This document shows, piece after piece, positions 1-11,948 of a stretch of 36,884 nt of DNA (within the stretch, counting starts at the first letter, position 1; every line of letters begins with the position of its first letter). The notes under the pieces were generated by a model, which worked only from the letters and a program-made list of their open reading frames with translations, had not been told where the DNA came from and made no database searches. The translations under genes were made by a program, and so were the position numbers. The DNA lies in contig JADJVB010000004.1 in assembly GCA_016710745.1 (NCBI GenBank), positions 1-36,884 of the forward strand, in the 5' to 3' direction. This DNA comes from Chitinophagaceae bacterium. Lineage in GTDB: Bacteria > Bacteroidota > Bacteroidia > Chitinophagales > Chitinophagaceae.

Positions 1-1527
1 TTGCACCGCCAAAACAGGCGATATTGGTTTGAGATAAAGGCGTTACCGCAAGCGCAGCGGCTGGTTGTGTAATGGTAAAAGTTGGAACCGCAGTACATCC
101 GTTCGCATCGGTTACGGTGCATGTCCGGTACCAACGGCTTGAAGCCAAGTTACACTGGCTTGTTCCCCATCACCGGTTGGGATTTACCGGGTGTCGGAAA
201 TATAAGAATATCAGTGCCACCCGTTGGTGTATTATTTATGCTGGCTGCTCCGGTTACCATAAAACAGGTGATATTGGTTTGAGACAAAGGCGTTACCGCA
301 AGCGCAGCGACTGGTTACGTAAATGGTAAAAGTTTGAACGCCGCAGTACATCCGTTGGCATCGGTTACGGTGCATGTCAGTGCCGGCGGTTAAGCCCGTT
401 CACTGGTTGTTCCGTCTCAACAGGATTGCACGGTGTCAGTTATATGAATAAGGTGCTGTGCCGCCCGTTGCTGCATTACACTGGCTGCTCCGTACCCCTT
501 TAAAACAACTTACATTGGTTTGAGAAGCCGGATTTAAAGTTATTGTGGGACAGGAACTGATAAAACAGGTTATACGTTGCGCTGGTACCCGTACACAAGC
601 CTGCATCGGTTGCCGTTACTACAATTGGAAAGGTACCCGTGACAGTTGGGGTACCGCCAAGCACACCAGCTGTTGAAAGGGTTATGCCTGACGGCAAAGA
701 ACTCACAGTGGTGTATGTATAGCCAGTGCCCCCGATGCCGAAAGACTGATTAAATGGTAAGCCCTGTAAACCCTGTGGTTTACAGCAGGGTTAGTAACCT
801 TGTGATGGTTGGGCATGCCAAACATAAAGCAGCATCCGATAAAGTCTGTATCTCGACTGCTGATAAAGCCCTGTTATATATCCCCTCAGTTCATCAATCT
901 TACCCCCAAACGGATTATACCGGGGTGGCGAAAAGCCCGAAAAGTCATTGCGCCGGCTTGTAAATTAAGCGGATAACTTGGGGCCATTGTACCTTCTGTG
1001 GTCGAAAGCCGGAAAACCCCATCTATATATAGTGAAATAGTACCATATTTCTTACTGCTGTGGCATGGTGCCATACTCCCAGTGGTGAACGCTGTTGCAG
1101 CTGTACTGCCAACTGAAGCATTTTTATAATTGAATTTGAAATTATAGGTGACCCCTCCATTCGTTGACCATAGCCAAACGCCCCAACCTCCATAATTCAG
1201 GCAATTATCAACCAAAGCCGCCTGTAGTGCTTCCGTTAAAAAAAGCTGAAGCCCACTGTAAAGTTCTGGAACCGGTAAAGTCAAAGATTACCGACGTAAC
1301 AAAATCGATGAGAAATTAACATTTCCTTGAAATGAACGGCGGCTTGGAGACAGCACAGGCATTGGTTGGCGAAACTGGGTACTTACCCCGGTAGCCGTAG
1401 CAGCTGAGCCCGAATTAATGTAGTTGTTACTAAAAGGCCAGTAACCGATTCGCCCCACTGTGCTGGGCTGCGCTTTGGCGCCGATTGTACATAACAACAC
1501 GATGCTGAAAAATAAAGATCTTAACAT
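1..1527 (-). CDS. LamG / Ig-like / SprB-repeat surface protein, partial and frameshifted
   Basis: Probable secreted surface adhesin, cut by the window edge. The ATG at 1527 opens a signal peptide (MLRSLFFSIVLLCTIGAKAQ), so upstream in-frame codons were dropped. It is followed by a LamG/concanavalin-like domain (GRIGYWPFSNNY, then TISLYIDGVF near 1000) that continues in another frame after a break near 1285. Near 500-710 is a putative Ig (He_PIG) module (LPSGITLSTAGVLGGTP). From about 500 down to 1 there are about three SprB-type repeats of roughly 82 codons, with CTVTDANGC, TFTITQP and SQTNIACFGG; the DNA period is about 240-250 bases. SprB-type repeats are typical of T9SS-exported gliding or adhesion proteins, but the C-terminus that would carry a sorting domain lies outside the window. 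Several indels break the frame. The family reading is secure; the exact function is unknown. Confidence 0.75.
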
Positions 1528-1901
1528 GCTTTCCTTTTTTATTAAAGTTTTTAAAAATCTGATACTTCCGGTTATCACAAATAAGAGGTGGTATTAAACA
1601 ACGGCAATCGCTCCCCGTACAATGATATCGTTACCAAAGAACGAAACAAACAGGGTCTTTTTTGACCGTTTAAACCTCTTTTGCCGGGGTGAAATCACCC
1701 GCTGCATGCCACGAAATTTAATTTATTTGGGGGAGGGTACAAATCGAAAAGCGTATCGTTCTCTGCATATTACCACCTGCTCAATTGTTAATCATATTGC
1801 ACAAAACAGATCTCCGTTACCGAAGTATAAAAATATTTTAACTTTAGTAAAAAATTTATCAATTATTTAAACTAACTCAATAGGCCGGGTGCATGCGTTA
1901 T
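1528..1901. other. Intergenic region with no supported gene
   Basis: This AT-rich stretch lies upstream of the SprB-repeat gene and downstream of the amidase stop. It contains only a weak 82-codon plus-strand frame with no recognisable family, no ribosome site and no neighbour in operon. I see no palindrome or RNA gene. Confidence 0.5.
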
Positions 1902-3619
1902 TTACATCCATCCAAAAAATCCTTTATCCCCTGCGATCTTTTCCGCCATCTGCTGCTGAAAGCTTTCATCCAGTATTTTCTCTTCTTCTGCCGGATTGCT
2001 TAAGAACAGCGCTTCAACCAACGCATTGGGATACTCGATCGGGCTGTTGAGCATAAAAATTAAAACTGCCATTATTGCCATAATCCTTCAAACCCAGATC
2101 CAGCATCCGTTTATGAATACCGTTGCTTAAATTTCTGAAACCAATATAGCGGTAAAGGTACTGGTACCCTCCGAGCGGATGGGGTCGCCTGATGAATTAG
2201 GTGAAAGCTGATCAATAGGTCGGGCAAACTATCGCGGTAAAATAATATCCGTTCCTTATTGTCAACAAATTTTCAGTGGTTCTCGTCATGATCACTTTGG
2301 CGCCTTCCTGCTCCAGCAATTTTTGCAACTTCAACGATACGCCAGCGCCAGCATTTTTCTGAGGAGCCGGTTGGTCCGCCGCCGCCGGTATTGCTGCCTC
2401 CATGGCCCGCATCCACCCCAACGATCATATTGGCCAGTTAATTTTTCGCTGGCGCCTACTTTGATGATCAGCTTATTACCCTCGTAACAGATCATATGCT
2501 AATGCTGGTGGATGTTTCCAGGTAGATGATGATGCGGAATACCTCGTCCTCCACCTGTTCGTAGGATACATTTTTATTTCTTTTGCACTTTCCAGTTGGG
2601 TTATCCAGTTGGTATTATTGGTGGCGCCAAAAACATCCACTATAATTTTGAAGGATCAACTTCCTGAAAAACTCTGATAGGGTAAACGCGCAGTTAAGCC
2701 CAGTTGCACATAATCAAAAGCACTGTCGCCGTAAACCGTCCATCGGTCGGTAAGCGATCCGGGGGTAAACGTTCCCTTGGGTAAAAAATTCACGGCGTCA
2801 TCATCAATATAAGCCGTGCGGCATTTCGATAATTGTACTTTGTACTGACTGCCCACTTTACCCACCACATTCATCAAAACCGAAGAATCGAGGTACCCGA
2901 TCTTGGCGCCGCCGAGACGGTTATCGCCGAGGCCGAATAACAAATGGGCCAGTCTGCCTTTGGTAACGGCCACATTGGGTGCCAGCGGGCCAAACATACT
3001 CACCCAGTACCGGCTTTGTTTGGTTATCGATTTACCTTCCTTATCCGTAACCGTGATGTTTATTTTACTTACCAAAAAACTATCCGTTTCTTTCACCACA
3101 TACTCCCCACAGTAAATACCGGGTATTATTTTATCGGGCATTTCGTTCAATGGGATATGGTTATTGGCAACAACCGTACAACCGGGCGGCCTTTTACTTT
3201 TAATTTTTATCCTGTCGCCGGGCATTACAAACAAATTGCCTTCGGGATAGGTTTCCGATGGAGAGCGATATCCAATATTTTCAACAGGTTCCGGTGGTTT
3301 GGGGACAGTATAATTATATGATATTTTTTTGCTGACAGATTTATCCGGTGCCGAAAATGCAATGATATTAAGATCGGTATTGCCGGGTGCCAAATTAAGC
3401 TCATAGGCGAAGGCGCCGGTAAGAATACTCTTTCACTTCTTCCCTTGTTGATATTGAGTTTACAGGTTTTGCAGGTGCCGCCGATGATAAACTGCCGCGA
3501 TTCGTTTACATTAATCTCCGTTTTCGTGGATCAACCAAACGGATAAACGGTTTCTCGGTGGTTTGTGCAGTTAATAAAAAACTGATGCAGGAAACCAAAA
3601 TGCTGATCAAAAATTTCAT
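1902..3619 (-). CDS. Secreted N-acetylmuramoyl-L-alanine amidase (Amidase_3), frameshifted
   Basis: Cell-wall hydrolase that cleaves the lactyl-amide bond between muramic acid and the stem peptide in the periplasm. The ATG at 3619 opens a signal peptide (MKFLISILVSCISFLLTAQ). A long N-terminal region to about 2656 carries Ig-like and SH3-like segments (SRYWVSMFGPLAPNVAVTKG, then KVGSQYKVQLSKCRTAYIDD). The catalytic Amidase_3 domain is C-terminal: LKLQKLLEQEGAKVIMTRTT near 2300 and YPNALVEALFLSNPAEEEKI near 1990, the latter holding the conserved catalytic Glu. The zinc-binding N-terminal part of this domain falls in a region broken by indels near 2450-2650. It ends with GFFGWM and TAA at 1902. 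The length of about 570 aa is long for the family because of the extra N-terminal domains. The indels look like sequencing errors because motifs survive on both sides. Confidence 0.82.
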
Positions 3620-3646
3620 TTCGGAAAATTATAATAAAATACTCAA

Positions 3647-3704
3647 TTCGCAGGCAAGTCTCTGCCCCGGATATGGGTTCGGCTAAGCAGGATTCGCGTA
3701 TGAA
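3647..3704. repeat. 58-bp palindromic element, family 2, copy 1
   Basis: Arms TTCGCAGGCAAGTC and GATTCGCGTATGAA are imperfect inverted repeats around a shared core (TCTGCCCCGGATATG). It matches the element at 10133-10190 in length and core, and lies between the amidase start and the terminator of the giant gene. Confidence 0.7.
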
Positions 3705-3710
3705 CAAAAT

Positions 3711-3742
3711 AAAACCGTCCAGCCTGAGGGCTGAACGGTTTT
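3711..3742 (-). terminator. Rho-independent terminator of the giant T9SS gene
   Basis: Arms AAAACCGTCCAGCC and GGCTGAACGGTTTT pair with one mismatch around a 4-nt loop (TGAG). On the minus strand the stem is followed by TTTTATTTTG. It sits 27 bases past the stop of the giant gene. Confidence 0.85.
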
Positions 3743-3768
3743 CATTTATTATGATGCGATTGGTTATT

Positions 3769-6700
3769 TTACTGTGTGATCACTTTACCTGTTGCCAACA
3801 CAAATTCGCCGGTGGCATCGGTTACCATCACAAAATAAGTACCCTTGCCCAGGTTACGGATATCTACATCCATAGCACTGTATGGCGCCGTGATCGGGAA
3901 GGTTTTATCATACACTTTTTGTCCAAGTGCACTGAATATCACCAAATGACGCAATGCACCATAGTTCTGGTAATTGCTGAAGAACCTCACTTTGAACGCA
4001 CCGTTGTTTGGATTAGGTGAGATGAACAACTGGTTCGAACTTTCTGTGGTAATAGCCACCGCATTCGATAAGGCTGTACAGCCCGCTCCGTGGTTACCCG
4101 AACCGTGTATACTCCCAGTTTGTCGATGTCTACAACTAAGGTTGTTGACGTAGCGCGAGCACCACCACATCATTCCTGTACCAGGTGATCGTTGTACCCG
4201 TTGCCGGTGACACCGCCGCGGTTAAGGTGGTCGTTTGTCCCGGACGGCTGAGTACCGTTCGGTGAAGCCGACAGGCTTACCGTTGGTTGTACGTTTACCG
4301 TTACCGATACACTAACACAGGTGGTTGTGTTACAGGTTTCTGCTCTTACAAAGTAAGTAGTCGTTGCGCCACCGGAATCGTGATCGTGGCACCGGTACCT
4401 ACTAATGTTCCACCACATGATCCGCTATACCATTTCCAGCTCGCTCCACTTCCCAGTGAACCACCCGTTACCGCTAAGGTTACTGAGCCTGGTCCGCATA
4501 GTGATGATGGCGTGGCCGTGGCTGCTGTAGCTGCCGTTGACAGCGACTGAACCGTAATGCTGGTGGTGGCTGTTACTACAGGGCATCCGCCGCCCGCTGC
4601 TAAGGTATAAGTTACCGTATAGGTGCGGGGTACTGGTGCCCGGGGTTACGGTTCCTGTTGTTGGACTAATGCTTAAGCCTGCTGGTGCTGCTGAGTAGGT
4701 TCCGCCTGCATTACCTGTTCTGGTAACATTAACCGTGTTTGGTACTGCATTCTGGCAGAATGGATTGCCGGCATAGCTTATTGTGGCTGTCGGCAAGGTG
4801 GTTATGGTGATGGATGTTGTTGCTGTTACAACCGGACATCCGCCACCTGCTCAATGGTATAGGTAACCGTATAGGTGCCGGCTGTGCTGGTGCCCAATGT
4901 TACGGCACCTGTTGTGGCACTTATCGTTAAGCCTGCCGGTGCTGCGCTGTAGGTGCCACCTGCTGTACCTGTTCTGGTTACATTGGCGGTGCCTGCATTG
5001 GAGCAATAAGGACTACCGGTATACGCGATCGTAGCTGCCGGTAAGGCCGTTATCGTGATCGTTGTTGTTGTAGTGTACGTAGGACAACCGCCTGCGGCCA
5101 GTACCGTGTAGGTTACCGTGTAAGTACCCGGTGTACTGCTACCCAGCGTTACTGCGCCCGTTGTTGGATTGATCGTTAAGCCCGCTGTTGAACTGTAGGT
5201 TCCGCCGCCGGGGTGTTCCCGTAAGCGTTACACTCGCTGTTCCTGCATTGGAGCAGTATGGACTGCCCGGTGTATGCGATCGTGGCTGTTGGTGCTGCCG
5301 TGATCGTGATCGTTGTTGTTGTTAGCGTGATGCCACAACCGCCTGAGGCCGGTACCGTGTAGGTTACTATATACGTTCCTGGCGTGCTTCCACCTAAGTT
5401 AACAGCGCCCGTGGGGGTAATACTTAAGCCTGCCGTTGAACTGTAGGTTCCGCCGGGGTACCAAATCTGGTTACATTGGCTGTTCCGGCATTTGAGCAAT
5501 ATGGATTGCCGGCATAGAAGATAATGATATTCGGTGCTGCTGTTATCGTGATGCTGGTGGTGGTTGTATAAACCAGGCATCCACCGGAAGCTCAGCTACC
5601 GTATAGGTAACCGTGTACGTACCCGGTGTACTCGTTTGTGGAGATACCGTTCCTGTTGCCGGGTCTATCCGTTAAGCCTGCCGGTGCTGCACTATAGGTT
5701 CCGCCGGCTGTGCCTGTGCGGGTAACCGGTGCCGATGGTACGGTTGAACAATAAGGCGTGCCCGGATAACTGATCGTTGCTGCCGGTTGAGGTGTTACAG
5801 TTATCGTTGCGGTGATTGGTGCACCCGGACAACCATTGGCTGTAGGCGTTATGGTAAAGGTTACGGTAATTGGTGCCGCTGTAACATTGATAAGGCTGCC
5901 ACTGATATTGCCCGAGCCACTCGCTGCCATACCGGTTACGGTTACTGTATTATCTCTTGTCCAGTTATAAGTGGTACCGCTAACATTGCCTGTCATTACG
6001 ATGGTATTGATCGGGAACGCACTGCAAACCGCCTGTGATGCAGGTGTTGCCACTGCATTGGGTGTTGGATTTACCAGTACCGTTGCAGTAATGGGTGCAC
6101 CCGCACAACCATTGGCTGTTGGCGTTATCGTAAAGGTTACTGTAACTGGAGCATTGGTCGTATTGGTTAATGCACCTGCGATGTTACCTGCGCCGCTGGC
6201 TGCAATGCCCGTTACTGCTACTGCATTATCTCTGGTCCAGTTATAGATTGTTCCGCTAACTGCACCTGTCAAAGCAATAGTTGTAATAGTTGCACCCGAA
6301 CAAATGGTTTGTGATGCAGGTGTTGCCACTGCTGTTGGTGTTGGGTTAACGGTATAAGTAAAGGTTTTTGGTGTGCCGGTGCAGGTGATTCCTGTAGAAT
6401 AGGTTATCGTAATCAGGCCATTGCCTGTTTGTACACCAGAGTTTTGAACAACCCCAGTTAGCCCGCCTGCAAAAGATGAGCCACCGCCACCGCCGCCGCC
6501 AGACCAAGCGCCACCGCCACCGCCAGCACCGCCACCGCCGCCGCCGCCGCCATAATAACCACCACCAGCACCACCGCCACCAGCACCTGTATATCCTCCA
6601 CAACCTAACTTACCATTCCCTCGGTTCCGCCAGTACCAGAAATACCAGCTCCGCCTGAATCACCAGTTAGAGAGCAATTAAAATTCCCATTTCCACCAAT

Positions 6701-9700
6701 TCCACCCGTGATCTGGTTTCCTCCAGTACCAAATTGTCCACCAGGTCCGCATCCGGCACCCGTTGTTCCACTTGATCCTGTAACAACCCCACCATCACCA
6801 CCAGAGCCACCTGGTCCACTGAGGCAAGATCCCTGTGGTGCGGCTGAACCACCGCCACCACCGGCAGCTACAAGAACACGATTTCCTAAACCGGTTCCAC
6901 CTATTCTTATATCAGACGCACCGCCGCCAACTCCCGAAGGTAGTATTGGTGCACCTCCGGTGCCAATTCACGGCGCTCCAGCAGCGCCTCCACCGTTAAA
7001 TCCATCTTGTCCGCCTACATAAATATTTAATACCTGACCCGGTGTTACAGCTAAAGTTCCGCTAACCTCTGCTCCCATTCCACCAGATCCACCTGCCTGA
7101 GCTCCATTTGGAGTGCCTGAAGTACCCTGTGCACCGAACGCACCAATCGAGATACTGGTCACCCCTGCAGGAACCGTAAAGGTTTGCAGGCCTCCTGTAT
7201 AATTAAATGTTTGCGTTACCGGTCCGCCACCACCACCTGATGTAAATGTAGGCGTTACCGTTACCGTTGCCACTACCGGTGCTGTACCGGTATTGATGGC
7301 ATTAAAGCTCGCTATATCTCCCGTACCAGTTGCCGCAAGGCCAATGGATGGGGTATTGTTTATCCAACTAAACGTAGTTCCTGCTACCGTACCCGTAAAG
7401 GTTACCGGCGCTGTGGGCGCTCCGTTACAAACCACCTGGTTGGCCGGTTGGTTTACATCCGGTGTTGGGTTAACCGTTATTGTAAAGGTTTTGATGGGCC
7501 AACGCAGGTTGGGCCTGCAGCATACGTTATGGTTACAAGTCCGTTTCCACTTCTAACACCGGCAGTATTAACCTGACTGGTTCCGGCGTTATATGAACCA
7601 CCGCCACCGCCGCCGGCTCTGCAGGTTGAGCCTTCTCCGCCGCCGCCGCCGCTATAGCCGCCACCGCCGCCGCAGCCGCAAACTGCACCGCCACCACCGC
7701 CAAAACCGCCGTCACCTCCAGGCCCAAAGGATGTTGACCCACTGCCACCGGTAAACGCAAATGCCGGCTGGCCTCCAGTGCAACCGGTGCCAAAAGTACT
7801 GTTTTGACCGGCAGTTAGCCAACCTCCTCCACCTGAACCGGTTCCTGAAGGTGCATTTCCAAACCTCCATTGCCGGGCACTACCTCCAAGAGCAGAAAGA
7901 GCTCCATTGCCCTGGGTTCCATTTTGGGTTATCGATGCATTAATTCCTGCGATACATCCTCCAGACCAATTGGTATTGCCACCGCCGCCGGCGCCGGCAA
8001 CCAACATAGGAACTGACGGACTTGAAATTCTCCATATAAACGAGCCGCCTCCACCGCCGCCACTTGCGCCAGGTCCGCCGCAATTGTTCACTGAACCTTG
8101 CTGACCAACTGCAATTGCCAGTACCTCGCCTGGAGTTACAGCAAATGTGCCCGCCAGTTGTGCGCCTAATCCGCCATTCGTATTTCCGCCCTGTGCGCCA
8201 AATGCGTCTATATTAACAGATGTTACCCCGGGAGGAACTGTCCAGTTTTGAATAGCTCCTGTATAATTGAATGTTGCTGATCCCGAAGCTCCGGTTTGTG
8301 GTGTTACTGTTACTGTTGCCACCACCGGTACTGCGCCGGCATTGGTTGCCATAAAGCTCGCTATATCTCCCGTACCAGTTGCCGCAAGGCCAATGGATGG
8401 ATTGCTGTTTGTCCAGTTAAATACCGTACCCGGTACCGCACCCGTAAAGTTTACCGGTGCAGTCATTGTATTATTACATACCACCTGATTAGCCGGTTGG
8501 GCAACATCGGGTATTGGGTTAACGGTTATGGTGCCTGTAGCTGTAAATGTACCACAACCGCCTGAAGCTGCTATCGTGTAAGTAACAGTGTAAGTACCAG
8601 CTGTACTGGTGCCTAAAGTTACATCACCGTTCCCCGCATTAAGCGTTAACCCTGCCGGTGTAGCTGAATAAGTACCACCCGCTGTACCGGTTTGTGTAAC
8701 ATTAGCAATGCCGGCATTACCACAGTATGGCGTTCCCGCATAAGTAATTGTTGCAGCAGGGGCTGGATTAACAGTTACCGTAAATGGAACCGCTGCACTT
8801 GCAGGACAACCACTGACTGAATTAACAACAGTTACTGTTGCATTGTAAGTTGCCGGGGCTGCAGCAGCGGGAACTGTTAATACAATCGGGCTGGCCGGTA
8901 ATGCCACATTATTTACGTCCACAAAACCTGCGGCTTCTGCCGCTGGATTGTAATCAATACTATACTGGTTTGGTGTACCGGTTGTTGCTGTATAAGGCAG
9001 GTTAGCAGTTGTAGTACCGCTGCAAACTGCCGGACTTAGTCCCAGGCTTATTGAAGCTGTAGGGCAGGGACAGTTAATTTTAAAAGTCTGAGTTACAGAA
9101 GTTGTTGTTTCAGCGTCAAGCAAAATATAATATTGAACACCTGCAGTAAGTGTTCCAATGGTTGTTGTTATTGGGCTGAAGATATCCAGGATACAGCTCC
9201 AGCCTGTAGCACCACAACCTCCGGAGGCAGCTTTAAAAAAATAGTCAATATAACCAGAACTACTTGTTGAAGTTACCTGGAGTGTATGAATACCAGTTAC
9301 TGTTGGAGTAAATGAATATACTTTTTTCCGAACCTGGTGTGCTGAAACCACAAGATCCAGGACTCCATAATCCTGGCCCCGTCGTTGTTGCAGTTACAGG
9401 AGTAGCACAGGTAATTGGCAAAATACTGGCACAGGGGTCTGGTGCACCGCTACAACTGGTGCACTGTACTGTACCGGTATGGCAGGAAGATTCAGTTCCG
9501 CAGCTGGCATTGGTGTTATAATGCAGGTATAGCGGACCAGATACTGTACATACAACTGACACCGGTGCTGTGCCGAAGCCCAAAACGGTTCCTCCGGGAG
9601 TTCCCTGATGTATGGTAATAAAGTTGCCTGTGCCACCAGTGGCATTGAAAAGATAGGTTTGACCGGCAACACAGGAGTTGATTGTACTGTATTCTCCACC

Positions 9701-9844
9701 AAAGGCACAGGTAGTTATTGTTACAGTTGTATTGTTTGTTGGAGCAGTTATTGTACCAAATGCGCTGCCGTTAGTACATTGGGATTGCGCCGTTTGAGTG
9801 CTTAAAAACACCATAAAACAAAGAAGCAGTAAATAAATTCTCAA
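3769..9844 (-). CDS. Giant T9SS-exported repeat protein with two glycine-rich modules, frameshifted
   Basis: Predicted cell-surface or secreted protein of about 2000 aa. It starts at TTG 9844 with signal peptide MRIYLLLLCFMVFLSTQTAQS; the ATG ten codons later would leave too short a signal. After a Cys-rich N-terminal region and a CUB-like segment (FTPTVTGIHTLQVTS) come PKD-like and Ig-like repeats (GTYTVTYTIAASGGCG, NWTRDNAVAVTGIAASG) and two glycine-rich domains resembling the ALK/LTK-type Gly_rich family. Each of these opens with FNYTGxxQxxTVPxGVTS (near 8265 and 7205) and ends in Gly runs encoded by GCC/CCG-rich DNA. The C-terminus (LFISPNPNNGAF ... LGKGTYFVMVTDATGEFVLA) is a type A T9SS sorting domain, which targets the protein through the outer membrane. 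At least seven indels split it; the fragments are collinear and share one strand, so I call one gene. The adhesive role is inferred. Confidence 0.85.
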
Positions 9845-10132
9845 AAAAAAGCTTAGTTAAAGGTTAAATAAAATATTCGATCAAAACAGGGTAAAGTGTA
9901 AATAGACAAAAAAATATACCAAAACTGTTATTGCCAATATAATTGAGTACAAAATAATATATTTCTACGAATTAAAAAACAATAAAGCAAAAGTTACAGG
10001 ATAAATACAATTAGCAGGTAATCAATTTAATGTTTGGATAAGCTCATGTAGAATAAATATTCTTTAAGATAAAGATTTATTTCATAAAAATAGAACGTAT
10101 CAAACAGCCTTACCCGCTGCGCAAATATTTAT
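9845..10132. other. AT-rich intergenic region upstream of the giant gene
   Basis: Presumed promoter region of the minus-strand giant gene. No clean TAnnTTTG box or open frame could be assigned. The palindrome at 10133-10190 bounds it. Confidence 0.4.
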
Positions 10133-10190
10133 TTCGCTGGCGAGTCTCTGCCCCGGATATGTGCGCAGCCAAGCTGGACTCGCCTGCGAA
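10133..10190. repeat. 58-bp palindromic element, family 2, copy 2
   Basis: Arms TTCGCTGGCGAGTC and GACTCGCCTGCGAA pair over 14 bases with one mismatch and enclose the core TCTCTGCCCCGGATATG. It has the same length as the copy at 3647. It lies 24 bases beyond the stop of the universal stress gene and could also act as its transcription end. Confidence 0.75.
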
Positions 10191-10214
10191 TAATATTTTT
10201 TTTGCTTTGATCAA

Positions 10215-10997
10215 TCACTCATGTACCGCCAATACCGGCACATTGCTGTGATGAAGTAATTTTTTGGTGTGCTGGGTTTTAAACAGTTTGCCGAAAAAAT
10301 CATGGTATTTGGGCGAAATGATGATCATATCAATTTGCTTATCGGCAGCAAATGTGAGCACGGAGTCATTAAAATCAAACAGGTTCATAAAATAAAAAGT
10401 GGGTTTGAAATCGGCCATCAATTCTTCCATCTTTTTCTTTTCCCCCCTGTATTTTTCCGCCAGGAAAATATAATGTTTGGGATCTACATTTAAAATATGA
10501 AGGGTGGGTTTAAAATACGCAAGTATCTTTTTGATGGCCAGCAGGCAGGGGTTTTCCTGCACAAATTTAAGTTCGGAGGTAACCAATGCATGGTCTATTT
10601 TTTTAAACGTCGCTTTCTCCGGCACGATCAATACCGGGCATATTTCCTGCTCGGTCATTTGCAGACATTGACTGCCAAAAAACAGTCTCGACCGGGGCTG
10701 ATTGGCATTGATACCCATGACGATCATAAACGCCCGTTGCGAAAAAGCAAAGGCCGACAGGCATTCAATAAACTTATCGCCCGATTCCAATTCGGTTTTT
10801 ATCGGCAGGTGGGAGGCAATCAATTCTGCACGCAGGCTGTTTAAATAATTTTCAGCCGTGGAAATATCTTCGCCGTGCCGGTAATAATGATATAACACCA
10901 GGGTCACGTCTTCCCTGCCCCTGAACATGTCGGCCGCATAATGCGCCGCATTAAAAGAAGTCAGGGAAAAGTCGAGTGGAATGATGATGTTATTCAT
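10215..10997 (-). CDS. Universal stress protein, tandem UspA domains
   Basis: Cytosolic stress protein of 260 aa with two Usp folds. The first opens with NIIIPLDFSLTSFNAAHYAA and ends with FFGSQCLQMTEQEICPVLIV; the second ends with KLLHHSNVPVLAVHE. The usual Gx2Gx9G(S/T) ATP loop is only partly kept in domain 1 (MGINANQPRSRLFFGSQ) and looks degenerate in domain 2 (SPKYHDFFGK), so nucleotide binding is doubtful. The frame is intact. The ATG at 10997 directly precedes the first beta strand, as in the family. It is monocistronic, with the aquaporin gene more than 250 bases upstream. Family assignment is firm; the specific stress is unknown. Confidence 0.9.
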   Translation of the reverse strand: MNNIIIPLDFSLTSFNAAHYAADMFRGREDVTLVLYHYYRHGEDISTAENYLNSLRAELIASHLPIKTELESGDKFIECLSAFAFSQRAFMIVMGINANQPRSRLFFGSQCLQMTEQEICPVLIVPEKATFKKIDHALVTSELKFVQENPCLLAIKKILAYFKPTLHILNVDPKHYIFLAEKYRGEKKKMEELMADFKPTFYFMNLFDFNDSVLTFAADKQIDMIIISPKYHDFFGKLFKTQHTKKLLHHSNVPVLAVHE

Positions 10998-11217
10998 ATC
11001 ACTTAATTGAGCGAACGCAATACAGGAAGATCAACTGTATTGTACACCTGTTGCAATCCATAAATGTAGTAGCTAGCCGTTTTTTATTCTATGACCAACA
11101 TCATAACCGGTTCTGATAATGATCAAAAGGCCTTTTACCCTTACTCCCGGCGGAATTTCGCGGTCAACTGCCAAACCCAACCGCAGATACAACCGGGAAA
11201 AAGCGTTGTACAACAAA
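10998..11217. other. Intergenic region upstream of the Usp gene
   Basis: It holds the presumed Usp promoter and an unremarkable 65-codon frame that I do not support as a gene. The aquaporin terminator and the 3' end of that gene follow. Confidence 0.4.
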
Positions 11218-11243
11218 AATGGCCCACTTATCTGCGGGCCATT
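11218..11243 (-). terminator. Terminator of the aquaporin gene
   Basis: ATGGCCC and GGGCCAT form a short perfect stem around ACTTATCTGC. Read on the minus strand it is followed by TTTTTGTTG. It lies about 30 bases past the repaired stop of the aquaporin gene. Confidence 0.7.
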
Positions 11244-11273
11244 AACTATAAGATCAAACGAAATAATACAAAC

Positions 11274-11948
11274 TTATTCACTTCGTAAATAGCTGTAAAC
11301 TACCCCTGCCAATATAGCCCCGCCACCGGCAAGGCAATAAACAACCATAACTGGCTGAGTGCCCAATCGCCAACAAACAGAGCCTGGCTGATACTCCTGG
11401 CCGGGTTTACCGATGTGTTGGTAACCGGTATACTCACCAAATGAATAAGGGTAAGTGCCAGGCCGATGGCCAGACCGGCAAAACCGGTTGGCGCTTTATC
11501 GTCTGTGGCACCCAATATAATAATGAGAAACATAAAGGTCATAACAAACTCGGTCACCATCGCCGCCAGCATATTGTAATTGCCCGGCGAGTGCTCCCCA
11601 TAGCCATTAGCGGCAAAGTCGCCTATCTCCGATCCGTTGCCCGTTACTATTACGTACAAAACCCCGGCCGCCGCGATACCGCCCAATATCTGCGAAATGA
11701 TATAAGGTAAAATATCCTTACCGGCCACGCGGCCGCCGGCCCACAAACCAATGGTTACTGCCGGGTTTAAATGAGCGCCCGAAATAGGCCCCAGCGAGTA
11801 GGCGATGGTTAACACCGTTAAACCAAAAGCAAGGGCTACCCCTACAAAGCCAATACCCAGGTTGGGAAAACCGGCCGCCAGCATGGCGCTGCCGCAACCA
11901 CCCAGTACCAGCCAGAAAGTGCCAATGAATTCTGCAACATTTTTTCAT
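11274..11948 (-). CDS. aqpZ: Aquaporin Z, two one-base frameshifts
   Basis: Inner-membrane water channel. Both NPA boxes are present (HLNPAVT and SVNPARS). The residues forming the aromatic/arginine filter of E. coli AqpZ are also visible: Phe in VALAFGLTVL, His in LIHLVSIPVT, Thr in VTNTS and Arg in NPAR. This fits an orthodox water channel rather than a glycerol facilitator. The start at 11948 gives MKK then, after an extra base, VAEFIGTFWLVLGGCGSAM. Near 11320 a missing G in GGGG hides the true end, which restores AGVVYSYLRSE and TAA at 11274. With both indels repaired the length is about 224 aa, normal for AqpZ. The neighbours are unrelated genes. Confidence 0.93.

Noticed and set aside
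1622..1870. 82-aa plus-strand ORF between the SprB-repeat gene and the amidase
   Set aside because: No family similarity, ribosome site or conserved context; composition looks non-coding.
6476..8104. Plus-strand Pro/His-rich ORFs
   Set aside because: They are complements of the glycine-rich modules of the giant minus-strand gene.
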